64,000 nucleotides of DNA from Terriglobia bacterium. GTDB lineage: Bacteria; Acidobacteriota; Terriglobia; Bryobacterales; UBA6623. The DNA lies in assembly GCA_009841225.1 (NCBI GenBank), contig VXMF01000011.1, forward strand, positions 223,052 through 287,051, read 5' to 3'. This document shows positions 18,648 to 27,370 of this stretch, piece after piece. The translations under genes and the position numbers were made by a program. The notes beneath the pieces are model-generated. The model had not been told where the DNA came from and made no database searches. It saw only the letters and a program-made list of their open reading frames with translations. Position 1 is the first letter of the stretch. Each line of letters begins with the position of its first letter.

Positions 18648-20161
18648 TGCGCGTCCGGCTGATCAGGCACGGCTTCGAGAATGCTGCCGATCCAGCCGTA
18701 GATGTTGTGGGTGCAAACGTGCTCGCGCAGGCGCCGCATGCGTTGTCCGCCGTCAGCGTCTGCTCGGCGGCTGAGCGCATACAGGCGTTCGGCGAAATCG
18801 TCGACTGCGAGGGGGTTGAAGCAATCCGCGCCCGGCAGCTCCCAGGCTGCGCCCGTGAACGCGCTGAGCAGCAAGTGCCCGCCTTCGTCGTTGCGGGCGG
18901 CCAGGAATTCCTTGGCCACCAGATTCATGCCGTCTTCCAGCGAGCTCACCACGCACACGTCAGCGAGGCGGTACAGCGCCAACACGTCGTCATCCCCGAG
19001 CTGCCGCTTGATCGAAATGACCGGGCCGGGCTCCCGGTCGCTGCTGCCCGCGTTGATGCGCTTCTCGATCGCGTCGACCGCCTCGTGCAGGTCGCGGTAG
19101 GCCGGTATCTCGGTACGGCTGGGAGCGCCGGCATGGATGTAGGCCGTCTTCGGGCGCATCTCCGGGTGCTGCGCGAGCATTCGCTCGAACGCCTGCAGGC
19201 GCTCGAGCACGCCCTTGGTGTAGTCGATGCGATCAAGGCCGAGAACGACAAACTTGCCGTCCAAGCGGTAGCGTTCGCGAAGCCGGCCGACCGCCTTGTC
19301 ACACCCGGCACTGGAGGATCTCCGCGAGACGCGGTCGAAGTCGATCGAGATCGGAAAGGCCTGCACCCGCACCGGGCGTCCGTTCCGAAGCAGCGTCTGC
19401 GGGTCGGCGGTCTCGCAGTCTGCTCGTGCCCGCGCGGCCCGCAGGAAGCGCTGGGCGTACTCCGGCACATGGACGCCGAAGACATCGTTCCCTAGCACGC
19501 CGTCGAGGATCTGCTCGTGCCATGGGCACATTGCGAGCACTTCGGGCAGAGGCCAGGGGATGTGCCAGAAATGCACGCAAACCGCGTTGGGACAACGCTC
19601 CTTGATGAGCCTCGGTAGCAGTGCGAAATGATAGTCCTGGACGAAGATGATCGCGTCCCGATCGCCCACCACGCGGGACACTGCATCTGCAAACTTGCCG
19701 TTGACCTTGCGATAAGCCTCCCAATGGGAGTTGCGGAATACGGGCTTGGTGAAGGCCAGGTGGCAGACTGGCCAGATCGCTTGGTTGGCGCAGCCGTTGT
19801 AGTAGCCATCGTTCTCTTCGCTGGTCAGCCAAACGCGCTGGAGATCATAGGCAGGGTTGTCGGGCGGGACTCGCAGCCTGCCTTCGGGATCAGCGCTTGC
19901 GCGATCAGCCTCCCCCGAGCCGTGGGCCACCCAGACGCCCCCGACCGCTTGCATCACCGAGTTCAGTGCGAGCGTCAGGCCGCCCACGGCCGCTTGGGCG
20001 CGAACCTGGCCGTCGGGGCCGAAGCTGTGCACGAACGGCTCCCGGTTCGAAACGTTCACAAAGAGGCGGCTGCCGACCCGCCTGCGGATCAACTCGGCGA
20101 GGTCCGACTTCGACCGCACGAGGCCGGCGTTGCTTGCTTGGGCTGGATCGGAAGGAGACAT
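18644..20161 (-). CDS. otsA: Trehalose-6-phosphate synthase (GT20)
   Basis: 505 residues from the ATG at 20161 (a TTG precedes it directly). It transfers glucose from UDP- or GDP-glucose to glucose-6-phosphate. Family motifs are LFVNVSNREPF, the WLTSEENDGYYNGCANQAIWPVCH block, VQDYHFALLPRLIK, HFWHIPWP, GLDRIDYTKGVLERLQAFE, and VVSSLEDGMNLVAKEF near the C terminus with the UDP-binding residues. The N-terminal half is more divergent than in OtsA of enterobacteria. It sits 38 bases after dapD and overlaps otsB, so dapD-otsA-otsB is probably one transcript. Confidence 0.95.
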   Translation of the reverse strand: MSPSDPAQASNAGLVRSKSDLAELIRRRVGSRLFVNVSNREPFVHSFGPDGQVRAQAAVGGLTLALNSVMQAVGGVWVAHGSGEADRASADPEGRLRVPPDNPAYDLQRVWLTSEENDGYYNGCANQAIWPVCHLAFTKPVFRNSHWEAYRKVNGKFADAVSRVVGDRDAIIFVQDYHFALLPRLIKERCPNAVCVHFWHIPWPLPEVLAMCPWHEQILDGVLGNDVFGVHVPEYAQRFLRAARARADCETADPQTLLRNGRPVRVQAFPISIDFDRVSRRSSSAGCDKAVGRLRERYRLDGKFVVLGLDRIDYTKGVLERLQAFERMLAQHPEMRPKTAYIHAGAPSRTEIPAYRDLHEAVDAIEKRINAGSSDREPGPVISIKRQLGDDDVLALYRLADVCVVSSLEDGMNLVAKEFLAARNDEGGHLLLSAFTGAAWELPGADCFNPLAVDDFAERLYALSRRADADGGQRMRRLREHVCTHNIYGWIGSILEAVPDQPDAQ

Positions 20162-20199
20162 CAACGGTGAGCCGTCGTACTGGCGGGAGCCACGGTGCC

Positions 20200-21042
20200 C
20201 TAGCGCAATAGGGATTCCAGTTCCACCCGGGCATCCGTGCGCTCGTCACGGTATTTGACGATCACCGGGGCGTAGAGCGACAGCCCCATGTCGCGTCCCT
20301 TGCCCGACGCGATCGGGCGCGACCCCGGAACGACTACCGCTCCGGGCGGAATCACCAGCGGCTCATCACCCGAGGCGCGGTGAACGACGCCATGCACGAT
20401 GTCATACACCGGCGTGGAGCGGGTCAGCACCGTGCCGGCACCCAAGACGGCGGAATGCTTGACGATCGTGCCTTCGTAGACTCCTGTGTTGCCTCCCACC
20501 AGCACGTTGTCTTCGATGATCACGGGCAGGGCCCCGACCGGCTCGAGGACCCCGCCGATCTGGGCGGCGGCGCTGAGATGGCAGTTCTTGCCGATCTGGG
20601 CGCAACTGCCGACCAGCGCGTGCGAATCCACCATCGAGCCATCGTCGACGTAAGCCCCCACGTTGACGTACATCGGCGGCATGCACGTCACTTGACGGCC
20701 GATATAGCAGCCATCGCGCAAGCTGGAGCCGCCTGGCACGAGCCGCACGCTGTCTTCCACATTGAGGTCACGCGGTGGGTAAGTGGACTTGTCGATGAAC
20801 TTGAAGCGGCTGCCTGCCTCGGACATGTCGACGCTCTTTCCCATGCGGAATCCCACGAGGATGCCACGCTTGACCCAAGCGTTCACGCGCCAGCCGTGCG
20901 GCGTTGCCGAAGCGTCCGGCTCGGCGGCTCGTACTGAGCCATCGTTGAGTGCGGCCTTGAATTCGGAGAACGTCTCCAAGTCTTGATGCGTGTACGATTC
21001 GGGATTCTGATCGTACATGGCATCGATTCGGGCTTGCAGCAT
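20200..21042 (-). CDS. dapD: 2,3,4,5-tetrahydropyridine-2,6-dicarboxylate N-succinyltransferase
   Basis: 280 residues. The N-terminal helical part ([23 protein letters not shown], shown in part) and [19 protein letters not shown] are typical, followed by a left-handed beta-helix of hexapeptide repeats ([26 protein letters not shown] shown as two parts [10 protein letters not shown] and [30 protein letters not shown]). It succinylates the THDP intermediate in lysine and diaminopimelate synthesis, feeding peptidoglycan. It heads the unit dapD-otsA-otsB. TACGAT lies 7 bases before the ATG with no ribosome site, suggesting a leaderless start. Confidence 0.96.
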   Translation of the reverse strand: MLQARIDAMYDQNPESYTHQDLETFSEFKAALNDGSVRAAEPDASATPHGWRVNAWVKRGILVGFRMGKSVDMSEAGSRFKFIDKSTYPPRDLNVEDSVRLVPGGSSLRDGCYIGRQVTCMPPMYVNVGAYVDDGSMVDSHALVGSCAQIGKNCHLSAAAQIGGVLEPVGALPVIIEDNVLVGGNTGVYEGTIVKHSAVLGAGTVLTRSTPVYDIVHGVVHRASGDEPLVIPPGAVVVPGSRPIASGKGRDMGLSLYAPVIVKYRDERTDARVELESLLR

Positions 21043-21049
21043 TCATCCA

Positions 21050-21055
21050 ATCGTA
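21050..21055 (-). promoter_or_regulatory. -10-like TACGAT immediately before dapD
   Basis: On the minus strand TACGAT is followed after 7 bases by the dapD ATG, and no Shine-Dalgarno sequence is present. This would start transcription at or beside the initiation codon of the dapD-otsA-otsB unit. Confidence 0.35.
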
Positions 21056-21273
21056 CAAGGCTTGCGGCCGGAGCCTTCTATCTGGCCCGCCGAAACCGGC
21101 GGCACGGAGATCGTTCCCTGCAGGCTCCATGCGACGGGTGCGCGCAGCCGTGCCTGAACGACGCACGCGGAAATATCGCGTCTTCCGCAGCGCTCACCAT
21201 CCGAAATTCCGCAGCGCTCTCCCCGTAACGAGCGACGTTCGGAACGCCTCCACAGCTTTGTGTGCTGCCATGC

Positions 21274-21302
21274 TTCTGGACCACACCGGACTCGGGTACG
21301 AT
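21274..21302 (+). promoter_or_regulatory. Promoter candidate of the polysaccharide deacetylase gene
   Basis: TTCTGG at 21274-21279, a 17-base spacer and TACGAT at 21297-21302. The -35 element is weak; the -10 element is good. Confidence 0.35.
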
Positions 21303-21377
21303 AGCGGCTTTCGGAGCGAAGTTTCCGCAGGACGCGGCCGGGCGAAGCACACGCCCCGGCTGCAGCCGGGTTCCATT

Positions 21378-22244
21378 GTGATCCGCAATCGAAGCAGAGG
21401 CAGTCAGCGCGCGACTCAGTCGGTGCGTGCCATCGCCGCCCTGCTCTTGCTCCCAGCTTGCGTGTTGGGACCTGTTGCAAGCTGGGCGCAGTCAGCGGAA
21501 GCTGCGTTCCGGTGGCCCGATGGCAAGCGCGCGGCTGTCAGCCTGAGCTTCGACGATGCCCGCCCGTCACAGGTCGATACCGGGCTCGCGGTGCTGGCCC
21601 GCTGGGGTGCCCGGGCGACGTTCTATGTCGTGCCGGTGCATGTCGAGGCCAAGCTCTCGGGCTGGAAGAGGCTCGTAGCGGCCGGCCACGAGATCGGCAA
21701 CCACTCGGTGCGACATCCTTGCACCGGGAACTTCGCGTGGTCGCGCGATGCCGCCTTGGAAGACTACACGCTTGAGCGCATGCGGCAGGAGCTTCTTGAG
21801 GGCAATCGGCGTCTCGAACAGCTGCTGGACATCACTCCCGTCACGTTTGCCTATCCATGCGGGCAGACCTTCATAGGACGCGGCCGGGCCACCCAAAGTT
21901 ATGTCCCGTTGGTCGCCGAACTCTTCCTCGCCGGCCGCGGCTGGCTTGACGAGACGCCGAACGACCCGGTCTTTCACGATCCTGCCCAGGTCAGCGGCAT
22001 GTCGATGGACGGCATGGACTTCCCGGATGTCAAGGCCCTCGTCGAGAATGCCCGCGAAGCCGGGCAGTGGCTGGTGCTGGCAGGTCACGAGATCGGCCAC
22101 TCGGGGCCCCAGACCACCCGTATCGAAATGCTCGAGAGCCTCGTCCCCTTCCTGCAGGATCCGAGCAACCGGATTTGGTTCGAGACCGTCGAAGCCGTGG
22201 CGCGGCACCTGAGGCGACATCGGAACGATCAGCCGCGGGATTAG
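21378..22244 (+). CDS. Exported polysaccharide deacetylase (NodB-like domain)
   Basis: About 288 residues if started at the GTG at 21378; a GTG at 21423 is also possible and would give a shorter signal peptide. Both place the hydrophobic segment AIAALLLLPACVLGPVASWAQ near the N terminus. The NodB homology domain shows motif 1 AVSLSFDDARPSQ (metal Asp pair), ARATFYVVP, motif 2 GHEIGNHSVRHP (metal His residues), FAYPCGQTFIG and a late LAGHEIGHSGPQT. It removes N- or O-acetyl groups from a polysaccharide such as peptidoglycan, poly-GlcNAc or xylan in the periplasm. The exact substrate is unknown. It is transcribed away from dapD. Confidence 0.82.
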   Translation: MIRNRSRGSQRATQSVRAIAALLLLPACVLGPVASWAQSAEAAFRWPDGKRAAVSLSFDDARPSQVDTGLAVLARWGARATFYVVPVHVEAKLSGWKRLVAAGHEIGNHSVRHPCTGNFAWSRDAALEDYTLERMRQELLEGNRRLEQLLDITPVTFAYPCGQTFIGRGRATQSYVPLVAELFLAGRGWLDETPNDPVFHDPAQVSGMSMDGMDFPDVKALVENAREAGQWLVLAGHEIGHSGPQTTRIEMLESLVPFLQDPSNRIWFETVEAVARHLRRHRNDQPRD

Positions 22245-22430
22245 GGTCGCCGACTGGCGAGTACGTCGGCCGCGCGAGTGTCCGGGCTGATTTCGCCGGA
22301 TCGGTCGCGGCGGGGATCCGTCTTGGCGGGGCGATCCGGGAGGCCGCTGCCCGCCGTGACTCGCTACGATCCCATCCACATTCTTTCCCACGACCCTGCG
22401 CGCCAGTGATAGACTTGACGCTCACGGAAG

Positions 22431-23138
22431 ATGGATGGCTTTCGTCCCAATTCGTACTCCGGAAAGCTCATCATCGTCGAGGGCATTGATGGCTCCGGCA
22501 AGTCCACCCAGCTCTCGCTGCTGAGCCAGTGGCTCAGGTCCAAGCGCCTCGTAGTCTCGTTCAGCGAGTGGAACTCGTCTTCGATCGTCCGCGGCACGAC
22601 ACGCCAGGGCAAGCGCAAGCAAATGTTCACGCCGACCACCTTCAGCCTGATCCACGCGACCGACTTCGCAGACCGGCTCGAGCGCCACATTCTGCCGATG
22701 CTGGAAGCGGGCGCCGTGGTCTGCGCGGATCGCTACGCCTTCACGGCCTTCGCCCGCGACGTCGCCCGCGGCGTGCGTCCCCAGTGGGTCCGCAACCTCT
22801 ACCGCATGGCCATCAAGCCAGACCTGGCGTTCTATTTCCGCGTGCCCCTCAACGTCGCGCTCGACCGCATTCTAGGCGGGCGCGCCGCCCTCAAGTATTA
22901 CGAGGCCGGCATGGATCTCAATCTCAGCTCCGACATCAAGGAGAGTTTCGCGCTCTTCCAGGAGCGCATCCTCCATGAGTACGACTCGATGGCGGAGGAG
23001 ATGGGCTTTCATGTCATCGACGCGACCGGCACGATCAAGGAGCAGCAGCGGCAGGTGCGAAAGATCGTGATGAACACCATCGGCGATGCCCTCGAGAAGG
23101 ACATCCTGCGCCAGCCCAAAAGCGAGCGGCGAGCATGA
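22431..23138 (+). CDS. Thymidylate kinase-like nucleoside monophosphate kinase, copy 1
   Basis: 235 residues. The P-loop is intact (VEGIDGSGKSTQ, Lys24). DFADRLER and the DRY-type motif CADRYAFTAFARD correspond to the TMP kinase fold. The TREPGGT substrate motif of ordinary Tmk is replaced by SEWNSSSIV, so the substrate may not be dTMP. The C-terminal half (LKYYEAGMDLNLS, FQERILHEYDSMAEEMGFHVIDAT) resembles the equivalent part of the next gene. The stop overlaps the start of copy 2 by 4 bases (ATGA). A TAGACT lies 15 bases upstream. It probably phosphorylates a nucleotide or a related compound in the cytoplasm. Confidence 0.82.
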   Translation: MDGFRPNSYSGKLIIVEGIDGSGKSTQLSLLSQWLRSKRLVVSFSEWNSSSIVRGTTRQGKRKQMFTPTTFSLIHATDFADRLERHILPMLEAGAVVCADRYAFTAFARDVARGVRPQWVRNLYRMAIKPDLAFYFRVPLNVALDRILGGRAALKYYEAGMDLNLSSDIKESFALFQERILHEYDSMAEEMGFHVIDATGTIKEQQRQVRKIVMNTIGDALEKDILRQPKSERRA

Positions 23139-23839
23139 GCAACGACAACCTCAAGCCGCTTGATTTTTACGCCGACCCGCTGCCGAACGTCGACCTGGCG
23201 GAGCTGCAAGGAAAGCTCTTCGTCATCGAGGGGCCCGACTCCGTGGGCCGCACCACGCAGGTCGAGCGCCTGCGCGCCTGGCTCGAGGCCAATGGCCACG
23301 CCGTGGTCGACACTGGCATGACCCGCTCCACGCTCACCAAGGAGGGCCTGCAAGAGGCCAAGAACGGCCACACGCTCGGGCCCCTCACCATGGGCCTGTT
23401 CTACATGGCCGACTTCGCCGATCGATTGGAGCGCGTCGTCGTGCCAGCCCTGCGGGCCGGTTTCGTGGTCCTGACGGACCGCTACTTCTACTCGGTCGTC
23501 GCCCGCTCCGTGGCCCGTCATCAGGATTCAGAATGGCTCGAGCGGGTGGCCGGGTGCGCCCTCGTCCCCCATGCCACGTTCTACTTGCGCGCCTCGGTCG
23601 ACGAGATCGTGGCGCGCACCGCGCGCGGTCGACGCTACTTCGACTACTGGGAGAGCGGCATGGACGTGCCTTACGGTTCCAATCGATACGAGAGCTTCCG
23701 CGGCTATCAAAGCAGGCTGGTCGAGATTCTCGATTCGCTTTCCGAGCGCTACGGTTTCACCGTAATCGACGCCAACCGGCCGCCGGACAAGATCTTCGTC
23801 GACCTGCGCCAGCGCATCGCGGCCCTGCTTGAGATCTAG
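23135..23839 (+). CDS. Thymidylate kinase-like protein, copy 2, with altered P-loop
   Basis: 234 residues, paralogous to the preceding gene. Shared features are the position of the P-loop, YMADFADRLERVVVPALRAG, the TDRYFYSVVARSVARH motif, YFDYWESGMD and YGFTVIDA. The P-loop reads GPDSVGRTT: the invariant Lys is Arg39 (codon CGC at 23249-23251). Loss of this Lys normally cripples ATP hydrolysis or phosphoryl transfer, although Arg can sometimes substitute. The 26-residue N-terminal arm is also longer. It may be a partner or regulatory subunit of copy 1, or a kinase with changed chemistry. Translational coupling through a 4-base overlap implies equimolar synthesis. Confidence 0.8.
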   Translation: MSNDNLKPLDFYADPLPNVDLAELQGKLFVIEGPDSVGRTTQVERLRAWLEANGHAVVDTGMTRSTLTKEGLQEAKNGHTLGPLTMGLFYMADFADRLERVVVPALRAGFVVLTDRYFYSVVARSVARHQDSEWLERVAGCALVPHATFYLRASVDEIVARTARGRRYFDYWESGMDVPYGSNRYESFRGYQSRLVEILDSLSERYGFTVIDANRPPDKIFVDLRQRIAALLEI

Positions 23840-23853
23840 CGGGCGGATTGCTT

Positions 23854-24537
23854 GTGAAGCCAGCGTACGAACTGCTCGTCTTCGATCTGGACGGGACCCT
23901 GATCGACTCGACGCAAGATCTGGCACAGTCCGTCAACGCCGCTAGGGCGGACGCCGGCCTGCCGGCCCTGCCAACTGCCGCCGTTGCCTCGTACGTCGGC
24001 GACGGGGCCGAGATGTTGATCCGCCGGGCGCTCGGACCCGGTGCTTCGGACGCCCAGGTAGCCCGGGGCCTGGCCTACTTCCTGCAGTATTACCGCGAGC
24101 ACATGCTGGACCACACGGTCCTCTACGCAGGCGTGCGGGAAGCTCTCGCTGCGTGGCACGCGGCGGGGCTGGCCATGGCCGTGCTGACGAACAAGCCCGA
24201 GCGCTTCAGCCGTGATCTGGTCGCCGGGCTGGGGCTGGGTGAGGTCTTCGCCAGGGTTTACGGCGGCAACAGCTTCCGCACCAAGAAGCCCGATCCGCAC
24301 GGGCTCCGTCGCATCATGCGCGAACTCGGCTCCAGCCCCGCGAGGACGCTGATGATCGGCGACAGTTCGGTGGACGTGCTGACCGCGCGCAACGCGGGCA
24401 CGGACTGCGTGGGCGTGCGCTATGGCTTGCGCCCGGAGGATTTCGACCGGCACCCGCCGGACATCCTGGTCGACGACATGCGCGAGCTCGCCGCTGTCGT
24501 GGGCGCCGGAGAGCGGTCCGCTCCCGTACCTACGTGA
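23854..24537 (+). CDS. gph: HAD hydrolase, phosphoglycolate phosphatase-like
   Basis: 227 residues from a GTG with GGCGGA 7 bases upstream; a TTG at 23848 is an alternative. HAD motifs are motif I VFDLDGTLIDST, the cap helix region, motif II VLTNKPERF, motif III Lys in SFRTKKPDPHG and motif IV LMIGDSSVDVLTARNAG. Family members remove phosphate from 2-phosphoglycolate (a DNA-repair and photorespiration by-product) or related small phosphates. It lies 14 bases after the kinase pair, so the three genes look like one operon. Its end overlaps the end of the convergent gene by 8 bases. Confidence 0.85.
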   Translation: MKPAYELLVFDLDGTLIDSTQDLAQSVNAARADAGLPALPTAAVASYVGDGAEMLIRRALGPGASDAQVARGLAYFLQYYREHMLDHTVLYAGVREALAAWHAAGLAMAVLTNKPERFSRDLVAGLGLGEVFARVYGGNSFRTKKPDPHGLRRIMRELGSSPARTLMIGDSSVDVLTARNAGTDCVGVRYGLRPEDFDRHPPDILVDDMRELAAVVGAGERSAPVPT

Positions 24538-25705
24538 AGGCCGGGATCCCGGTCACGTGCGAGCCGAGGATCAGCGTGTGGATGTTATGCGTGCCTTCAT
24601 ATGTCTTGACGGTCTCGAGATTGCACATGTGGCGGAAGATCGGGTACTCGTCGGTAATCCCGTTGGCTCCAAGCAGGTCGCGCGCCCGGCGCGCCACCTC
24701 TAGGGCCATCTCGGCGTTGCTGCGCTTGATCATCGACACGTGGACATGGCTCAGCCGTCCTTCGTCCTTGAGCCGGGTGGCGTGCAGCGTTATGAACTGC
24801 GCCTTCGTGATCTCGCTGATCATCCATGCCAGCTCGCTCTGCACAAGCTGGTGCGACGCGATCGGGCGATCGCCGAACTGCTTGCGCAGGATTGTGTACT
24901 GCCGGGCGCAGTCGTAGCACGCCATGGCCGCCCCGATCGCGCCCCAGGCGATTCCCAAGCGGGCGTTGGTGAGGCAGCCGAGGGCAGCCTTGAGGCCCTT
25001 CGCCTCCGGCAGGATGTTGGCTGCTGGAATGCGGACATTGGAAAACCCGACGCTGGAGGTTGTCGAGGCCCGCATGGAGAGCTTGTTGTGCAAGTCGACG
25101 GCGCTGAAGCCGGGTCGGTCCGTTTCCACCAGGAAGCCGTGGATCCTGTCGGTATCGTCGACCTTGGCCCAGACCACCGCGATGTCAGCCAAGCTGCCGT
25201 TGGTAATCCAAGTCTTCTCGCCATTGATCACGTACTCGTCGCCGTCGCGCACGGCCCGCGTGAGCATGCCCGCCGGATTCGAGCCGAAGTTGGGCTCTGT
25301 CAGCGCGAAGCAGCCCATCGCCTTGCCCTGCTGCATGGCGGGCAGCCAGCGCTGCTTCTGCTCGTCGGTCGCGTACGAATGGATCGCGTACATCGACAGG
25401 CTGCTCTGCACCGAGACGAAGCTGCGCAGCGAGGTGTCGCCGCGCTCGAGTTCTTGCATGACCAGCCCGTACTCGACGTTGCTCAGGCCAGCGCAGCCGT
25501 AGCCGTCAAGGTTCGCGCCGAAGAACCCGAGACCGGCGATCGGCGCCGTAAGTTCGTTGGGGAACGTGCCGTCGCGGAAGTGCTGCGTGATCAACGGTAT
25601 GAATTGATCCTCGACGAATTGGCGCGCGGTCTGCCGCACCAACAACTCTTCCTCGCCCAGCAGCGAGTCGAACTCCATGAAGTCCACGCCTCGAAACTCG
25701 AACAT
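24530..25705 (-). CDS. gcdH: Acyl-CoA dehydrogenase, glutaryl-CoA dehydrogenase type
   Basis: 391 residues from the ATG at 25705, with GGAGG 5 bases upstream. Motifs are GCFALTEPNFGSNPAGM (FAD/acyl-CoA site), YVINGEKTWITNGSLADIAVVWAK, RKQFGDRPIASHQLVQ, and the C-terminal YEGTHNIHTLILGSHVTGIPAF, where the Glu of YEGT is the catalytic base in this subgroup. Its closest pattern is glutaryl-CoA dehydrogenase, which oxidises and decarboxylates glutaryl-CoA to crotonyl-CoA in lysine, tryptophan or aromatic degradation. Other short-chain acyl-CoA substrates are possible. It is divergent from the sirtuin (63 bases apart). Confidence 0.88.
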   Translation of the reverse strand: MFEFRGVDFMEFDSLLGEEELLVRQTARQFVEDQFIPLITQHFRDGTFPNELTAPIAGLGFFGANLDGYGCAGLSNVEYGLVMQELERGDTSLRSFVSVQSSLSMYAIHSYATDEQKQRWLPAMQQGKAMGCFALTEPNFGSNPAGMLTRAVRDGDEYVINGEKTWITNGSLADIAVVWAKVDDTDRIHGFLVETDRPGFSAVDLHNKLSMRASTTSSVGFSNVRIPAANILPEAKGLKAALGCLTNARLGIAWGAIGAAMACYDCARQYTILRKQFGDRPIASHQLVQSELAWMISEITKAQFITLHATRLKDEGRLSHVHVSMIKRSNAEMALEVARRARDLLGANGITDEYPIFRHMCNLETVKTYEGTHNIHTLILGSHVTGIPAFT

Positions 25706-25768
25706 CAATGCCTCCGCATTGGCCCCATGGTAGCGCGGGCCCCTTGTGCTTTCGGGCTGCGTGCTAGG

Positions 25769-26524
25769 ATGCCCGAGGTGGACCTGCGCGAGCCCCGAGA
25801 TTGGATCGCCGCTGCGTCGCGCGTCGTGGGTTTCACGGGAGCTGGGATTTCGACCGAGTCGGGCATACCCGACTTTCGCAGCCCGAACGGTGTTTGGGCG
25901 CGCAACCGGATCATCGACTTCCAAGAGTTCGTGACGAGCGAAGAGGGACGGATCGAGTACTGGCGGCAGAAAGTGGAAGCTTGGCCCGCGATGCGGCTGG
26001 CGCGCCCCAACGCCGGCCATCAAGCGTTCGTCGACCTGCACCGCAGGGGCAAGCTGACCGCGCTGGTCACGCAGAATATCGAGCGGCTGCACCAGAAGGC
26101 GGGCCTGCCGGCCGACAAGGTGTTGGAATTGCATGGCACCACGACCGAGGCGGTCTGCCTGTCGTGCGGGGATCGGATCACGTCCGACGAGGCTTGCGAG
26201 CGGGTCGAGGCTGGCGAGAAGGCGCCGCTCTGCCGGCTCTGCGGCGGATTGCTCAAGCCCGCCACGATCTCGTTCGGTCAGTCCATGCCGCTGGAGGTCA
26301 TGCAAGAGGCCCAAGCCGCGGCCGAGAGCTGTGACCTGATGCTGGCAGTGGGTTCGTCGCTGGTTGTGGAGCCTGCGGCGTCAATCCCGCGCTTGGCCAA
26401 GCGCGCCGGCGCGCGGCTGGTGATCGTGAATCGAGATACGACAGCCTTGGATGACATTGCCGACTTGGTTTTGCATGGCGAGATCGGCAGCGTGCTGCCC
26501 GCGATGGTGGATCGGGCCGATTGA
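25769..26524 (+). CDS. cobB: Sir2-family NAD-dependent protein deacylase
   Basis: 251 residues. NAD-binding motifs are FTGAGISTESGIPDFRSPNGVW and TQNIERLHQKAGL; the catalytic His is in ELHGTTTEAVC; the zinc ribbon has CLSCGD and CRLCGG; and GSSLVVEPAASIPRLAKR ends the fold. It removes acetyl or other acyl groups from lysines using NAD. Being divergent from an acyl-CoA dehydrogenase, it may act on enzymes of CoA metabolism; that is an inference. The ATG at 25769 overlaps a TAGGAT hexamer (25765-25770), and a GTG at 25778 lies 7 bases after it, so the shorter start is also credible. Confidence 0.92.
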   Translation: MPEVDLREPRDWIAAASRVVGFTGAGISTESGIPDFRSPNGVWARNRIIDFQEFVTSEEGRIEYWRQKVEAWPAMRLARPNAGHQAFVDLHRRGKLTALVTQNIERLHQKAGLPADKVLELHGTTTEAVCLSCGDRITSDEACERVEAGEKAPLCRLCGGLLKPATISFGQSMPLEVMQEAQAAAESCDLMLAVGSSLVVEPAASIPRLAKRAGARLVIVNRDTTALDDIADLVLHGEIGSVLPAMVDRAD

Positions 26525-26558
26525 TGGCGGGTGGCTCGCGCCTGCCACGGAATGAGGG

Positions 26559-27365
26559 ATGCCGGAACTTCCAGAAGTCGAGACGGTCAAGCGCTCGCTG
26601 GCCCCGCATCTCCAGGGCAGGACGATCGAAAGGGTCGTTTTTTATTGGCCGCGCACGTGCGCGGGGGATCCCGACGAGACGAGTGCACGACTGGCCGGGC
26701 AGCGCATTGACGAAGTTGGCAGATACGGCAAGTACCTGCTATTCCAGCTGAGCAAGCACGGCCGGGGCTCGTTTCTGTGGATCCACCTGCGCATGACCGG
26801 AAATCTCTTGCTGAATGCCCAGCCCGGTCCCTACACCCGCGCAGAGATGTTCCTCTGCGGCGGCACCAACGTTGTTTTCCACGACATCCGCAAGTTCGGC
26901 AAGTGGCAGTGGTCGGCGGGCTTCCCCGAGCGACTGGCCCAGCTGGGGCCAGAGCCTTTGGAGATTGACCCGCGCGATTTCACCAAGCGCCTCTCAGGGC
27001 GTTCCACGCGGCTGAAGGCTTTGCTGTTGAACCAAGAGTTCGTGCGGGGCCTGGGCAACATCTACGCCGACGAGGCCCTGTTTCGTGCCAGGCTGCACCC
27101 CGAGCGCAGCGCGTCCAGCGTCAGCCCGCGCAAGGCGCGCGCGCTGCACCAAGCGATCCGCGACGTGCTGCAGGAGTCGATCTCGGCGGGCGGGACCAGC
27201 ATCAACAACTATGTGGACGGCCAGGGAAGCCGGGGCTACTTCCAGCTGCGCACGCAGGTCTATGGCAAGACCGGCCAGCCGTGCGCGAAGTGTCGCGCGC
27301 CGCTGCGGCGCATCATCGTAGCGCAACGCAGCACGCACTATTGTCCGCGCTGCCAAAGGCGCTAG
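26559..27365 (+). CDS. mutM: Formamidopyrimidine-DNA glycosylase (Fpg/MutM)
   Basis: 268 residues. The mature N terminus PELPEVETV has the catalytic Pro1/Glu2 pair. [20 protein letters not shown] and the H2TH segment [23 protein letters not shown] follow, then the C-terminal zinc finger [10 protein letters not shown] to YCPRCQ. It removes 8-oxoguanine and other oxidised purines and nicks the abasic site. It lies 34 bases after the sirtuin and 5 bases before menC on the same strand, so these three genes may share a transcript. Confidence 0.97.
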   Translation: MPELPEVETVKRSLAPHLQGRTIERVVFYWPRTCAGDPDETSARLAGQRIDEVGRYGKYLLFQLSKHGRGSFLWIHLRMTGNLLLNAQPGPYTRAEMFLCGGTNVVFHDIRKFGKWQWSAGFPERLAQLGPEPLEIDPRDFTKRLSGRSTRLKALLLNQEFVRGLGNIYADEALFRARLHPERSASSVSPRKARALHQAIRDVLQESISAGGTSINNYVDGQGSRGYFQLRTQVYGKTGQPCAKCRAPLRRIIVAQRSTHYCPRCQRR

Positions 27366-27370
27366 CCGGG

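Larger units (their letters stand above)
21043..21377. other. Divergent intergenic region dapD / polysaccharide deacetylase
   Basis: About 335 bases between divergently transcribed genes. It holds the dapD -10-like element on the minus strand and a plus-strand promoter candidate at 21274-21302. The plus-strand frame of the deacetylase stays open back to 21129, so the true start is uncertain; the region upstream of 21378 is Arg-rich when translated and does not look like protein. Confidence 0.5.

Noticed and set aside
20165..20199. Possible separate promoter for otsA
   Set aside because: The 38-base gap after dapD holds no clear hexamers, so co-transcription with dapD is simpler.
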